A DNA stretch of 64,000 nt from Lycorma delicatula. Taxonomy: Eukaryota; Arthropoda; Insecta; Hemiptera; Fulgoridae. Under the pieces are notes generated by a model. That model saw only the letters and a program-made list of their open reading frames with translations. It did not search any database and was not told the DNA's origin. Shown here piece after piece: positions 63,991 through 64,000 of the stretch. The stretch spans positions 37,428,520 through 37,492,519 of the forward strand of contig NC_134467.1 in NCBI RefSeq assembly GCF_047948215.1, written 5' to 3'. Within the stretch, counting starts at the first letter, position 1, and every line of letters starts with the position of its first letter. The position numbers were made by a program, and so were the translations under genes.

Positions 63991-64000
63991 GTAAGTACTG

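Overview
This is AT-rich nuclear DNA from an animal, most probably an insect (perhaps hemipteran). The evidence is TA-flanked Tc1/mariner transposons of several kinds, a pogo-like element, a Helitron, AP-endonuclease-type LINEs, tRNA-derived SINEs, microsatellites and one exon ending at a GTAAGT donor. The species is inference. No prokaryotic gene arrangement, CRISPR array, LTR retrotransposon or viral gene was recognised.

Almost everything recognisable is transposable element, much of it nested. 0-6.5 kb: old repeats, LINE fragments and a duplicated LINE/SINE junction. 7.9-11.2 kb: a truncated LINE, a small Helitron, a 430-bp palindrome and a deleted DD41D transposon. 11.3-16.9 kb: two copies of an inverted-end repeat (repeat M) and two full-length Tc1/mariner elements. 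18-28 kb: LINE and mariner remains, a three-level nest, SINE dimers and a second copy of the 13.7-kb transposon. 28.1-30.3 kb: a Helitron with both exact ends and a decayed helicase. 31.5-34.5 kb: a young LINE with a 530-codon open frame and perfect target duplication, plus a short sister copy. 36.6 kb: a hAT-type MITE. 37.9-40.1 kb: a pogo-like element. 43.9-53.7 kb: a mosaic of transposon and retrotransposon pieces. 53.7-55.0 kb: a DD41D-type transposon with a nearly open transposase. 55.4-62.4 kb: LINE, Helitron, SINE and old repeat copies.

The best candidate host gene is at the right edge, where an 18-codon first coding exon ends exactly at a consensus splice donor and its gene would continue beyond the window. 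A 43-codon ORF at 47.06 kb is a weaker candidate.

The elements depend on one another rather than forming one pathway. The SINEs carry RNA polymerase III-like A and B boxes and share a 3' tail, presumably read by a LINE reverse transcriptase. The deleted mariner copies and MITEs would need transposase from elsewhere. I see no clearly new multi-gene system. The most unusual local structures are the palindrome with hammerhead-core-like motifs, the double hairpin in the 13.7-kb transposon, the SINE dimers with a common junction, and the mariner deletion shared by two copies.
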